A DNA stretch of 64,000 bases from Selenomonadales bacterium 4137-cl (lineage in GTDB: Bacteria; Bacillota; Negativicutes; Sporomusales; UBA7701), in the NCBI GenBank assembly GCA_032334055.1, contig JAUOZS010000001.1, positions 1,028,501-1,092,500 of the forward strand, in the 5' to 3' direction. The notes under the pieces are model-generated. The model had not been told where the DNA came from. It worked only from the letters and a program-made list of their open reading frames with translations, and made no database searches. The first letter of the stretch is position 1; each line of letters opens with the position of its first letter. The position numbers and the translations under genes were made by a program. Shown piece by piece: positions 7,209 through 14,941 of the stretch.

Positions 7209-7745
7209 CTAGGGCTTGCAGATAATCTCCGCAACATACGTATCCACGATATTCGCCGCGTGCGCCGGTCGCAGCACCACCGCAGTATCCGCCCCCTTGC
7301 CCGTGCCGCCGATCGCGATCACCTCGCGTCCGTGGGGGATCAGGCCGGCATCCAGCGCCATAACCGCCACCTCCACGCACACCTTCACCCCCTGGCCGAA
7401 CATCCGCAGCGTATGCGCCATAATCTCCACCGGATACGCGCCGCTGAACTTGCGGCTGATGCCTCGCTCCGCTCCCGACAGCACATGCGTCGTCGTCAGC
7501 ACCTTCACTCCGCGGGCGACAAGCTCGGCGCGCACCTCGGGCGGCATTTCATTTTCCCCCGGTTTCGCATACCCCTGGGCGTGCGTCACGCACACCACAT
7601 TCGGCGCCTTGCCTGCCAGCAGTTCGGCCGTCGCCCCGCTGCACGACGCCACCACGATATCGTCGATTCCCGCGGCCGCAGCCTTGGCCAGGGCAAGCTC
7701 CACCGTAGAGGCCGTATTCGCCGGCCCCGGTTTTTTCCAGTACAT
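7209..7745 (-). CDS. Pyruvate kinase alpha/beta-domain-like protein
   Basis: A 178-residue protein resembling the isolated C-terminal (alpha/beta) domain of pyruvate kinase, without the catalytic barrel. It begins MYWKKPGPANTAST and contains IDDIVVASCSGATAELLAG and EVIAIGGTGKGADTAVVLRPA. ATG 7745 is chosen because AGGAG stands 8 bases upstream; a start 21 bases earlier has no binding site. Stand-alone proteins of this type occur in anaerobic Firmicutes and archaea with no settled function. It converges with the peroxiredoxin gene. Confidence 0.8.
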   Translation of the reverse strand: MYWKKPGPANTASTVELALAKAAAAGIDDIVVASCSGATAELLAGKAPNVVCVTHAQGYAKPGENEMPPEVRAELVARGVKVLTTTHVLSGAERGISRKFSGAYPVEIMAHTLRMFGQGVKVCVEVAVMALDAGLIPHGREVIAIGGTGKGADTAVVLRPAHAANIVDTYVAEIICKP

Positions 7746-7888
7746 AAACCTCACTCCTATACTCAAAACTACCGCTAACTTCCCCGCTGCGCGCCGCTTT
7801 TCCTGCCGCAGGCCGAACTACTGGCAGGAAATTCCCGACCGGCGGGGAATAAAACTAAACATCCCGAACAGAAAGAAGGATGACACGC

Positions 7889-8746
7889 ATGGGACCCATT
7901 GGACTTCTTGACGGCCGAATAATCGACCTCAACGAAAAAATCGTCGAAATGGAAGACCGCGGCTACCAATTCGGCGACGGCGTATATGAAGTAACCCGCG
8001 TCTACAACGGCAAACCCTTCGCCCTCAAACCCCACATGGACCGGCTTTACCGGTCGCTGCGCGAACTCAAGATTCCCGCCGTCTACACCTTCGAGGAACT
8101 GGCCTCCTTCCACGAGCGGCTCATCGCCGAAAGCGGCTATACCGACGCGGCCGTCTACCTCCAGATCACCCGCGGCGTCGCTCCCCGGGCCCACGCCTTT
8201 CCCGAAAATATGGTGCCCCGCCTAACCATGACCATACGCCCCTCCAAAACCAACGTCGAGCTCCAGACCAGCGGCGCCAAAGGCGCCTTCGTCCCCGACG
8301 TCCGCTGGCTTAGATGCGACATCAAATCCATAAACCTCCTCGGCAACCTCCTCGCCAAACAGCGGGGCAAAGAGACCGGCGCCTTCGAAGCCGTGCAGAT
8401 CCGCGACGGCATCGTCACCGAAGGCTCCAGCAGCAACTTCTTCATCGTCAAGGACGGCGTCCTCTGGACCCATCCCGTCAGCAACCTCATCCTTCGCGGC
8501 GTCACCCGCACCATCATCATCGACCAGCTCGCCCCCAAACTCGGCCTCACCGTCATCGAAAAAGGCTTCGACCAGGCCTTCGCTCTCAAAGCCGAAGAAA
8601 CCTTCGTCAGCGGCACCAACACCGAAATCATGCCCCTCGTACGCATCGACGCCGCCACCGTCGGCGACGGCCGGCCCGGCCCCGTCACCCGCAAACTCAT
8701 CGAAGCCTACAACGAGTTCGTAATTAAGGAATGCGGCGCCAAATAG
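7889..8746 (+). CDS. dat: D-amino acid aminotransferase
   Basis: A 285-residue fold-IV PLP aminotransferase that interconverts D-alanine and D-glutamate with their 2-oxo acids for cell-wall synthesis. The N-terminus GLLDGRIIDLNE and DRGYQFGDGVYEV is typical. The PLP lysine is in RCDIKSINLLGN, and VTEGSSSNFF contains the conserved Glu. ATG 7889 is preferred over ATG 7880 because GAAGGA then lies at a proper 9-base distance. It is a single gene closed by a good terminator. Confidence 0.9.
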   Translation: MGPIGLLDGRIIDLNEKIVEMEDRGYQFGDGVYEVTRVYNGKPFALKPHMDRLYRSLRELKIPAVYTFEELASFHERLIAESGYTDAAVYLQITRGVAPRAHAFPENMVPRLTMTIRPSKTNVELQTSGAKGAFVPDVRWLRCDIKSINLLGNLLAKQRGKETGAFEAVQIRDGIVTEGSSSNFFIVKDGVLWTHPVSNLILRGVTRTIIIDQLAPKLGLTVIEKGFDQAFALKAEETFVSGTNTEIMPLVRIDAATVGDGRPGPVTRKLIEAYNEFVIKECGAK

Positions 8747-8766
8747 AATCAGCCTAACCAACCGCG

Positions 8767-8796
8767 AAGCCACCCGGACGGGTGGCTTTGTTGTTC
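8767..8796 (+). terminator. Intrinsic terminator of dat
   Basis: AAGCCACCC pairs with GGGTGGCTT around a GGAC loop, followed by TTGTTGTT. Confidence 0.85.
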
Positions 8797-8823
8797 TTAT
8801 TCCCCGACGCATGGTAACAACCG

Positions 8824-8837
8824 GGAAAGCGTTTACA
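8824..8837. promoter_or_regulatory. cre-like site
   Basis: GGAAAGCGTTTACA matches the CcpA consensus TGWAANCGNTNWCA at every specified position except the first. It lies 44 bp before the start of the repeat protein. A CcpA regulator is not in the window, so this is a sequence match only. Confidence 0.35.
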
Positions 8838-8880
8838 TATCATGTAGCAGAACCCTATTCGCGTGAAAGGAGCGTAAACA

Positions 8881-9129
8881 ATGAGAAGACCCGTCTGGGA
8901 CTATCCCGAAATCGACGACTGGGATGACGATTTCGCCCGAGACGACCGTCAGATCGTCATCGGCGCCGGCTTCGGCTTTGGTTTCGGCTGCTATCCCCGC
9001 CGCTTCTGCTTCCCCCGTCAGGGCTTCTTCGGCTGCTTCCCGCGCCGTTTCTGCTTTCCCCGTCAGTTCTTCTTCGGCTGTTACCCGCGCCGCTACTGCT
9101 ACCCCCGCCGTCCCTGCTACCCCATCTAA
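8881..9129 (+). CDS. Cys/Pro/Arg/aromatic repeat protein
   Basis: An 82-residue protein. The N-terminal third is acidic (DYPEIDDWDDDFARDD), followed by a Gly/Phe stretch and three tandem 15-residue units built on GCYPRRFCFPRQ: GCYPRRFCFPRQGFF, GCFPRRFCFPRQFFF and GCYPRRYCYPRRPCY. Each unit holds two Cys, two Pro-Arg pairs and several aromatics, and the nucleotide repeats are also evident. A strong AAAGGAGC precedes the start. Low-complexity Cys- and aromatic-rich proteins of this kind occur among spore-coat and other crosslinked surface proteins, but no family is recognised. It is monocistronic between two terminators. Confidence 0.75.
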   Translation: MRRPVWDYPEIDDWDDDFARDDRQIVIGAGFGFGFGCYPRRFCFPRQGFFGCFPRRFCFPRQFFFGCYPRRYCYPRRPCYPI

Positions 9130-9136
9130 CGCCCCT

Positions 9137-9180
9137 AAAGAAAGCAGGCCGGGCCGTCATGGCCCGGCCTGCTTTCTTTC
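9137..9180. terminator. Long bidirectional terminator, overlaps MFS gene end
   Basis: A near-perfect 19-bp stem (AAAGAAAGCAGGCCGGGCC and its complement) closes on a GTCAT loop and has T-rich flanks on both strands. It can end the repeat-protein gene and the convergent MFS gene. The last codons and stop of the MFS gene lie within the stem and loop. Confidence 0.85.
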
Positions 9181-10392
9181 TCCCTGCAGCCTTCCCGGCA
9201 GCAGCGCGATCAACGCCGACCCGGCCAGCACCAGCGCGCTTCCCGCCAGCATCGCCGGCACCAGTGAACCGGTCACGTCGCGCAGATACCCCGACACCGT
9301 CGGCGCCACGATCGCCGCCGACATCACCACAAAATTGAATACCCCCACAGCCGCGCCCATCGCCCCCGGATAGCGGCTGCTCACGATATCCCCCGTCCAG
9401 GCCGCCATTATCGGCGTAAACGCCGAATTGCTGAACAGCCCGAACGCCAGCAGCGCGGCCACGATTGCCGGCGCGCTCGTCACCTGCGACAGCGCCATCA
9501 GCGTCAGCGCCGCTCCGGGCGCAACCAGCAGCGCCAGCGGCTTGCGGCCAAAGCGGTCCGACAGGCGGCCCCACATCAGCCCCGCCGGCAGAGCCGTCAG
9601 CGCCACCAGCCCCGTGTATAAGCCCGCCTGGCCCAGGCTGAAGCCGCGCTCCAACTTCAGAAAAGTAGGCCCCCACGTAACCGCCACCCAAAAACCGTAT
9701 AAAGCCGTGAAAGTTACGATATTGATCAGCCACAAATCGCGGTCAGCCAGAATTGCCCGGTATTCGCGCCACGACGCCGTCTCCGTGCCGCGCACCGCCG
9801 GCACAGCCGCCTGGAAAAAGCCCAGCATCAGAAACGTCGGCACGCTCAGCAGCAGAAAAGGCGCCCGCCAACTCCCCAGCCAGTCATACACCGGGCCGCT
9901 CATCGCCAGTCCGGCCAGCAGACCGGCCGCCATCCCCGTGCCCACGACCGCCGCGCTGACCCCGCGCCGCTCAGGTGGCACCGCCTGCAGCATTGCTCCG
10001 TACGCGCTCGGATAATACCCGCCCGCGCCCAGACCGTGTAGCCCCACGAAAAAAAGCAGCGACGCGTAACTCGCGCCCGCCAGCCCCAGGCCGAGGACCC
10101 CCGCGCCCGCCAGCGCGTAAGTAGCCAGCAGCACCTTCTTCAGGCCCCAGCGGTCCCCGGCCATACCGGCCGGAATCTGCAGCACCAGATAAAGGAGAAA
10201 ATAAGTGCTTGTCAGCAACCCAACCTCGGTCGACGACAGCGCCAAATCCCCGGCGATAACCGACAGCAGCGGATACAGTGCGGTGCGGTCGGCGTAGACC
10301 ACTGCCCAGCCCGCCGCCAAAGCGGCCAGCATCAGACCGTTGCCGCCCGCCCGGCGCCCCGCGCACTTATTCATACCACATAAATTGCTCAT
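9157..10392 (-). CDS. MFS transporter
   Basis: A 411-residue major facilitator with twelve predicted helices. The family signature between helices 2 and 3 reads GMAGDRWGLKKVLL, and the second-half counterpart is GRLSDRFGRKPLAL. An N-terminal YADRTALYPLL resembles organic-anion or sugar-phosphate type MFS carriers, but the substrate is not predictable. GGAGG lies 5 bases before ATG 10392. It is divergent from the CC/Se selenoprotein gene. Confidence 0.88.
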   Translation of the reverse strand: MSNLCGMNKCAGRRAGGNGLMLAALAAGWAVVYADRTALYPLLSVIAGDLALSSTEVGLLTSTYFLLYLVLQIPAGMAGDRWGLKKVLLATYALAGAGVLGLGLAGASYASLLFFVGLHGLGAGGYYPSAYGAMLQAVPPERRGVSAAVVGTGMAAGLLAGLAMSGPVYDWLGSWRAPFLLLSVPTFLMLGFFQAAVPAVRGTETASWREYRAILADRDLWLINIVTFTALYGFWVAVTWGPTFLKLERGFSLGQAGLYTGLVALTALPAGLMWGRLSDRFGRKPLALLVAPGAALTLMALSQVTSAPAIVAALLAFGLFSNSAFTPIMAAWTGDIVSSRYPGAMGAAVGVFNFVVMSAAIVAPTVSGYLRDVTGSLVPAMLAGSALVLAGSALIALLPGRLQGERKQAGP

Positions 10393-10570
10393 ACCTTCCT
10401 CCGTTGTTCGCGCCCTGGCAAAACCTTTCCCTGCATAGGCGATAATAATTACTTATGGCGAGCGAACAAGGCAAAACCCGTAATTCCCTTGACTGCTCCT
10501 GGGCACCATAATAAAATAAAAGAAACCACCCTCCCCCAGGAGGGGGGTACGGAGAAAGGAGCTGCTGCCC

Positions 10571-10885
10571 ATGAATCTGACCATCAGCCCCAAGGCGCAG
10601 ACTGTAATTGCCGAACAGGGCAACATCGTCGCCGTCAAGCTCGAAAAAAAAGTAACCTTTGGCTGAGGCGGTCCCCAGGTGAGAACCACCCCGTCCGTGC
10701 GGCGGGGCACACCCGAAGCCAATGAAGCCAGCGAATACGAACAGCAGACTGTAAACGGCGCCACCGTCTACGTGCATAACTCCCTGCGCGATCTCGACAA
10801 TGTCGAAATCGACGCCGAAGTCTCCGTCTTCGGCAGCAAACTTGTGCTAAAAGGAGTGCAGACCGCGGGTCGGAGCTGCTGCTGA
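10571..10885 (+). CDS. CC/Se-motif HesB-like selenoprotein, UGA read-through
   Basis: From ATG 10571 (AAAGGAG 9 bases upstream) the frame meets a TGA at 10664-10666 (codon 32) and continues to 10885, giving a 104-residue protein. The N-terminus MNLTISPKAQTVIAEQ resembles HesB/IscA-like proteins. The TGA falls in VTFG-U-GGPQV, and the chain ends GRSCC. A Sec (or Cys) in a G-x-GG context plus a terminal Cys pair is the pattern, to my recollection, of proteins named CC/Se motif family. Function is unknown, probably redox or Fe/Se-related. Coding character continues after the TGA (GATVYVHNSL, VSVFGSKLVL), which argues against a pseudogene. Confidence 0.8.
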
Positions 10886-10904
10886 CAAATACTTGACACT
10901 CCTC

Positions 10905-10933
10905 GGGCGGGATTCAATCCCGCCCTTTTTTTT
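10905..10933. terminator. Intrinsic terminator between convergent genes
   Basis: GGGCGGGAT pairs with ATCCCGCCC around TCA, followed by eight T. The loop TCA is also the TGA stop of the convergent nitroreductase gene. Confidence 0.9.
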
Positions 10934-11552
10934 CGCCGAAAACGTCCAGATGCACCATATCAGCGAAATCCCGCCGCCACTGGCGGGGGTAAGGGGGCTC
11001 CTTCGCCCGCCGGCCGAGGGTGACCAGCATTACCGGCAGGAAGTTCGCCGGCACCTTGAACTCCGCCAGAACCTTCTCCGGATAAAACCCGTCCATCGGC
11101 CCCGAATCCAGGCCCAGCTCCTGTGCAGCCAGCATCAGCGCCATCGCCGCCAGCGCCGCGTTGCGCGACGCCCACAGCTCGCGGTAGCGCACATCGCCGT
11201 CGAACCTCCGTACATAGCGCCGCGAGCCCTCCACCCTTTCCGGCGTCGTCCCGCCCAGCGCCAGCAGATCGGCGTACACCGGCTCGAAATGGGCCATCAT
11301 ATCGGTATTGCCCAGCACGATTACCGTCGCCGAAGCAAGCTTGATCTGGTACTGATCCATCGCGCAGGCCCGCAGTTTTTTCTTCGCCGCCGCATCCCGC
11401 ACCACGATGAATTCCCATGGCTGCAGATTCATCGCCGACGGCGCCAGCTTCACCAGCGAAAACAGGCGCATCAGAACCTCGTCGCCGATAACGAATCCGG
11501 GATCGTAATCGCGGGTCGCGCGGCGGCGCGATAGCGCCTCGGAAACCAACAC
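10914..11552 (-). CDS. Nitroreductase-family flavoprotein
   Basis: A 212-residue FMN-dependent nitroreductase-like enzyme. Family marks are SRRRATRDYDPGFVI at the N-terminus (the Arg-rich FMN phosphate site), LAPSAMNLQPWEFIVV, and near the C-terminus VMLVTLGRRAKEPPYP. Start GTG 11552 is chosen because GGAGGG lies about 7 bases upstream; a longer upstream frame lacks a binding site and family resemblance. The substrate is unknown. The stop codon is in the terminator loop. Confidence 0.85.
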   Translation of the reverse strand: MLVSEALSRRRATRDYDPGFVIGDEVLMRLFSLVKLAPSAMNLQPWEFIVVRDAAAKKKLRACAMDQYQIKLASATVIVLGNTDMMAHFEPVYADLLALGGTTPERVEGSRRYVRRFDGDVRYRELWASRNAALAAMALMLAAQELGLDSGPMDGFYPEKVLAEFKVPANFLPVMLVTLGRRAKEPPYPRQWRRDFADMVHLDVFGEKKGRD

Positions 11553-11794
11553 ACCCCATCCCTCCAAACCATATAATAGTCGCTGCCATAGACCCAAGGA
11601 ATGACGGACATGCCAAACAGCTATTTTACCGTCAAGACCGCGTGAGATAAAATACAATCATAACCATCATATTTCCCCCTTGCCTGTCCCGATTCCTGCC
11701 GGGGCCGACCTTCGCCGGCGCGCGCCGGGCGAAGAAAAAGACCGGCCGGAACCACAGCGGGTCGACTCCGGACCGGTCGCGGGCAATATGTTCT

Positions 11795-12514
11795 TCACTC
11801 GGGCAGCGGCGGCGCCGTCCGTGGCTGGCGCTGCAGCGCCGCCACCGCTCCCGGCCCGCCGGCAGGTGAATTCCCCCGCACGGCGAATTTTACCTCATAG
11901 GCATCCTCAGTCTCCTTCAGGGGGAAAACCGGCTGACCCGTCGTCCGCCAACTTGCGGACAGCGGCGAAAAAAGCGCCAGAAAACGCTCCCTGCTCGACG
12001 TCTGCCGCCCGTAAATATCCGGCAGCACCTTCAGATACAACCCGTCCTTCCTCTCCACCAGCAGCAGAGTCTCGTATGCCACCGTAACCGGCGTACCGAC
12101 CTCCACCACCTCGTAAAGCTCGCGGGCGTCCGCGTCGTGCATGCGGATGCAGCCGCCCGACACCGGATAACTTATCGACCAGTCGACATTCGTCCCGTGG
12201 ATGCCGTACGAAGGAGCGAACTCCATCCAGCGGCTGCCCAGAGGATTGTCCGGCCCCGCCGGCACAGGCGTGCGGTCGGCGAACTTCGCCCCCGGGTACC
12301 AGGTCGGCTGCTCCAGCTTCAGGAACACCGCGAACCTGCCCACAGGCGTCTGCTCGTAAGGCGTGCCCACCGCAATATCGTAACTCTTCACTACTTGTCC
12401 TTTGTCAATCACCGTCAACTTATACTCGGGGATATTGATATAAATCTCGGGACTGGCGTGAGCGCTGCCGCAAAAACTGACGCATAGCAGGATCAGGCAA
12501 AGGACCAAGCGCAA
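11795..12514 (-). CDS. Secreted L,D-transpeptidase (YkuD domain)
   Basis: A peptidoglycan-modifying enzyme of about 239 residues. The N-terminal signal peptide (LVLCLILLCVSFCGSAHA) is followed by YINIPEYKLTVIDKG, the usual YkuD opening, then YGIHGTNVDWSI and the catalytic SGGCIRMHDAD. TTG 12514 is preferred because GGGAGGTG sits about 6 bases upstream; ATG 12541 is the alternative. The roughly 80 residues after the catalytic motif are variable and Pro-rich. It should act in the periplasm, forming 3-3 crosslinks or anchoring proteins. It is monocistronic and divergent from the DapA-like gene. Confidence 0.88.
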   Translation of the reverse strand: MRLVLCLILLCVSFCGSAHASPEIYINIPEYKLTVIDKGQVVKSYDIAVGTPYEQTPVGRFAVFLKLEQPTWYPGAKFADRTPVPAGPDNPLGSRWMEFAPSYGIHGTNVDWSISYPVSGGCIRMHDADARELYEVVEVGTPVTVAYETLLLVERKDGLYLKVLPDIYGRQTSSRERFLALFSPLSASWRTTGQPVFPLKETEDAYEVKFAVRGNSPAGGPGAVAALQRQPRTAPPLPE

Positions 12515-12658
12515 TCCATCACCTCCCTTCGCCGCCAACATAAGCCTTATCTGTCAGACCTATTATCAGATGAGGGACGGACCGGCCATACCAAGTAACA
12601 TGTGGACAAAGAGGCAACCCCTGCAAACGCAGGCAAACAAACCATAAGGAGTGATTTC

Positions 12659-13543
12659 ATGGAACTCAAGGGTGTATACCCGGCGATGGTCACCCCCCTC
12701 ACCCCGGACGAGCAAATCGACAAAGCGGCCTACCGGCGCGTCGTCCGCTACTGCCTGGACGGCGGCGTCCACGGCGTCGTCGTCCTCGGCACCACCGGCG
12801 AATTTCCCGCCATGACCGACGCCATGCGTCAGGACGCCATCGAAACAGCCATCGACGAAGTCAAGGGCAGCGTACCCGTCCTCATCGGCTGCGGCGACAC
12901 CAGCACCACAAAAACCCTCGCCCAGGTCAAGGCGGCCGCCGCCGTCAAAGCCGACGCCGTCCTCGTCGCCATACCCTACTACTACCCCCTCGACCAGGCT
13001 GCCGTCACCCGCCACTTTCTGGCGGTCGCCGAAGCCTCGGTCCTGCCCGTCATCGTCTACAACTTTCCCCAGATGACGAAAACGGCCATCGCCCCCGACA
13101 CCCTCGCAAAACTCGCCGCCCACCCCAACATCATCGGCGTCAAAGACAGCGCCGGCGACTTCGTCGCCATGCAGCGCTACCTAGACCTCACCACCGACCA
13201 CGCCTTCGCCGTCATGTCAGGCAACCCCGCCCTCGGCCTCGCCGCCTACCTCCATGGAGCAAAAGGCGGCATCTACGCCGGCTGCAGCATGGTCCCCAAA
13301 CTCTGCGCCGACGTCTACAACGCCTTCAGCCGCGGCGACCTACCCGCCGCCCTCGACCTCCAGAAGCGCGCCTCCCTCATCCCCCTCATGGGCGGCTTCG
13401 GTCCCGCCCCCGCCGTCATCAAGCTCGTCCTCAGCAAACTCGGCGTCTGCGACGCCACCGTCTCCGCGCCGCTGGGACTGGCGCCGGGACAAGAAGAAAA
13501 AATCTTTGCCTGGGCGCGTCGTCTTGGCGTCGAAGTACAATAG
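12659..13543 (+). CDS. DapA-family aldolase/lyase (not a canonical DapA)
   Basis: A 294-residue TIM-barrel Schiff-base enzyme of the dihydrodipicolinate synthase/N-acetylneuraminate lyase family. The family motif GTTGEFPAM, the catalytic Tyr in VIVYNFP and the Schiff-base Lys in IIGVKDSAGD are all present. The Arg that binds the second carboxylate in true DapA (after YNxP) is not evident; here the sequence is YNFPQMTKTA. It may therefore act on another 2-oxo acid. ATG 12659 has AAGGAG 8 bases upstream. The stop is followed at once by a structured repeat copy. Confidence 0.85.
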   Translation: MELKGVYPAMVTPLTPDEQIDKAAYRRVVRYCLDGGVHGVVVLGTTGEFPAMTDAMRQDAIETAIDEVKGSVPVLIGCGDTSTTKTLAQVKAAAAVKADAVLVAIPYYYPLDQAAVTRHFLAVAEASVLPVIVYNFPQMTKTAIAPDTLAKLAAHPNIIGVKDSAGDFVAMQRYLDLTTDHAFAVMSGNPALGLAAYLHGAKGGIYAGCSMVPKLCADVYNAFSRGDLPAALDLQKRASLIPLMGGFGPAPAVIKLVLSKLGVCDATVSAPLGLAPGQEEKIFAWARRLGVEVQ

Positions 13544-13668
13544 GGCCGTTGATAAGCCCCCATCTGCGTTGTTGTTCCTGCGGGCGCTCGCTCGCCGTAC
13601 GTCCCGGTGTACTGTCTTCGCTCGCGTCCTCGGAGCCGCCTAGCATCTGGGGGCTTCTGAACGGCCCC
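13543..13668 (+). repeat. Structured intergenic repeat, copy 1
   Basis: Begins at the last base of the DapA-like stop codon. Outer arms GGGCCGTT and AACGGCCC pair, then AAGCCCCCA pairs with TGGGGGCTT. CATCTGCG and GCATCTGG flank the interior. The central hairpin is GTAC-GTCCCGGT-GTAC, weaker than in the other copies. A separate terminator follows at 13719. Confidence 0.85.
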
Positions 13669-13718
13669 GGCAGTTCAGAGTATCGGGGGATGCAGCTGTA
13701 AACGGCACAACAAAAATA

Positions 13719-13752
13719 AAAAAGCTGCTGATTTAGTCAGCAGCTTTTTCGT
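13719..13752. terminator. Bidirectional intrinsic terminator
   Basis: AAAAAGCTGCTGA pairs with TCAGCAGCTTTTT around a 5-base loop, with A- and T-tracts on both sides. It serves the DapA-like gene and the convergent gene ending at 13760. Confidence 0.9.
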
Positions 13753-13759
13753 TTTGCCC

Positions 13760-14104
13760 CTAGAACTTCATTCCGATATACTGGCCGTGCCGGAAAGGCG
13801 CGTTTTCCACCACCTGCTCCGGCAAAATGCCGAAATGGCGGAAAAACCGTTTTGCGCCGATATAAGCACCCTTGGCCGCATATCTTACCGGAAAAGCGTT
13901 CGATTCCTGTTCCGCCACCGGCATGATGCCCAGCGCCTGGTTTTCGCTGTCATAGCCCAACATGCAGAAATAATGGTTGCCCAACAGTTCGGCGGCTTTC
14001 TTGTTGAAAACGATGCGGCCGTTCGGTTTTACGGCCACCAATGGATCATCCTTCTTGCCGCCGCGGGTTCGATGCGGTGTAAACATCGTAAACGAAAACT
14101 CCAC
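13760..14104 (-). CDS. Hypothetical protein, 114 aa
   Basis: A small soluble protein starting at GTG 14104 (GGGAG 8 bases upstream); an in-frame ATG lies 18 bases further on. It contains KKDDPLVAVKPNGRIVFNKKAAELLG, split by no obvious domain boundary, and a positively charged YAAKGAYIGAKRFFRHFG region. I do not recognise a family. The phrase VAVKPNGRIVFNKKA resembles a small beta-rich DNA- or protein-binding fold, which is only an impression. Its upstream region (14105-14283) is AT-rich and divergent with the next gene. Confidence 0.65.
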   Translation of the reverse strand: MEFSFTMFTPHRTRGGKKDDPLVAVKPNGRIVFNKKAAELLGNHYFCMLGYDSENQALGIMPVAEQESNAFPVRYAAKGAYIGAKRFFRHFGILPEQVVENAPFRHGQYIGMKF

Positions 14105-14283
14105 TCTTTTTCACTCCCTGTGCAGATTCTTAATAAAAGTATGTGCAAATCGCCTGAATTATAATCATCTTTTTCCCATTTGTAGCAAAAATATCTTTTT
14201 TCTCTTACCGCGCGCTTCAATTGTTTGCCGCCCCGTTTATCGTATATAATCAAAGAGAAAAACAAATACGGAAGGGGAATTCC

Positions 14284-14616
14284 ATGAACACCGTCTGGTG
14301 GTATATACTCGCCGCGATCATCGTCGGCAGCATCCTCAAATACCTTGTCATGAACCCGTGGGCCTGGGTGGCCATCGACATCGGCGTCTTCGTCGCCGTC
14401 TACATCATCCTCCGCCGTTACCCCTGGATCAACCTCAAAAGAAGCATAACCTTCTTCGGCTGCCTCACCCTTGTCAACATCTTCGTCGACCTCGGCATCG
14501 TCTCCGGCCTCATCGGCAACATCGTCCTCCTCGTCCTCCTCGGCTGGATGATGTTTGGGCAGGGCGGGGGAGGGCAGGGGGGGAGACAAAGGCCACGCCA
14601 CCCCTGGCACAAATAA
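14284..14616 (+). CDS. Small multi-pass membrane protein
   Basis: A 110-residue protein with three to four hydrophobic helices (WWYILAAIIVGSILKYLV, WVAIDIGVFVAVYIIL, FFGCLTLVNIFVDLGIV, LIGNIVLLVLLGWMMF) and a Gly/Arg-rich cytoplasmic tail. AAGGGG precedes ATG 14284. No family is recognised. Repeat copy 2 begins 20 bp after its stop. Confidence 0.7.
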   Translation: MNTVWWYILAAIIVGSILKYLVMNPWAWVAIDIGVFVAVYIILRRYPWINLKRSITFFGCLTLVNIFVDLGIVSGLIGNIVLLVLLGWMMFGQGGGGQGGRQRPRHPWHK

Positions 14617-14636
14617 GTTTTCGGCTTCGTACTTTA

Positions 14637-14815
14637 GGGCCGTTGATAAGCCCCCATTGCGGCGTTGCTCCTCGGCTGTCATCCTCAGCGTACGTTCGTG
14701 TACGCGCGATGCTGTTAAATCGGTCCTGTGCAAACAATGTGTCTAAACGTTGTCGCGGAGGAAACGGTGGTGACAGCCTCCGGTGCGCCTTGCACTGAGG
14801 GCTTCTTAACGGCCC
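14637..14815 (+). repeat. Structured intergenic repeat, copy 2 (expanded)
   Basis: Arms GGGCCGTT and AACGGCCC; inner AAGCCCCCA pairs with TGAGGGCTT with one mismatch. The central hairpin is GCGTAC-GTTCGT-GTACGC. This copy is about 50 bp longer than copies 1, 3 and 5, because extra sequence lies between the central hairpin and the right arm. Confidence 0.85.
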
Positions 14816-14844
14816 CTGCAGACCCGTTTTATGAAATGAGTAAC

Positions 14845-14896
14845 GGAAGTTGCCATCGTAAGCGAGTGTGAGAAACGCGAGCGATGATAATCTTCC
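14845..14896 (+). other. Possible structured leader before membrane gene
   Basis: GGAAG (14845) and CATCG (14854) can pair with CGATG (14882) and CTTCC (14892), enclosing a further GC-rich segment. It sits about 45 bp before the next gene. I cannot match it to a known riboswitch class. The rest of 14816-14941 shows nothing else. Confidence 0.25.
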
Positions 14897-14941
14897 GGGA
14901 CAATGACAAGTTACCCAATACAAACAAAGGAGCAAAGCCCA

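Noticed and set aside
10893..11534. A plus-strand gene opposite the nitroreductase
   Set aside because: Arg/His-rich shadow frame without a binding site; the minus strand carries clear nitroreductase motifs.
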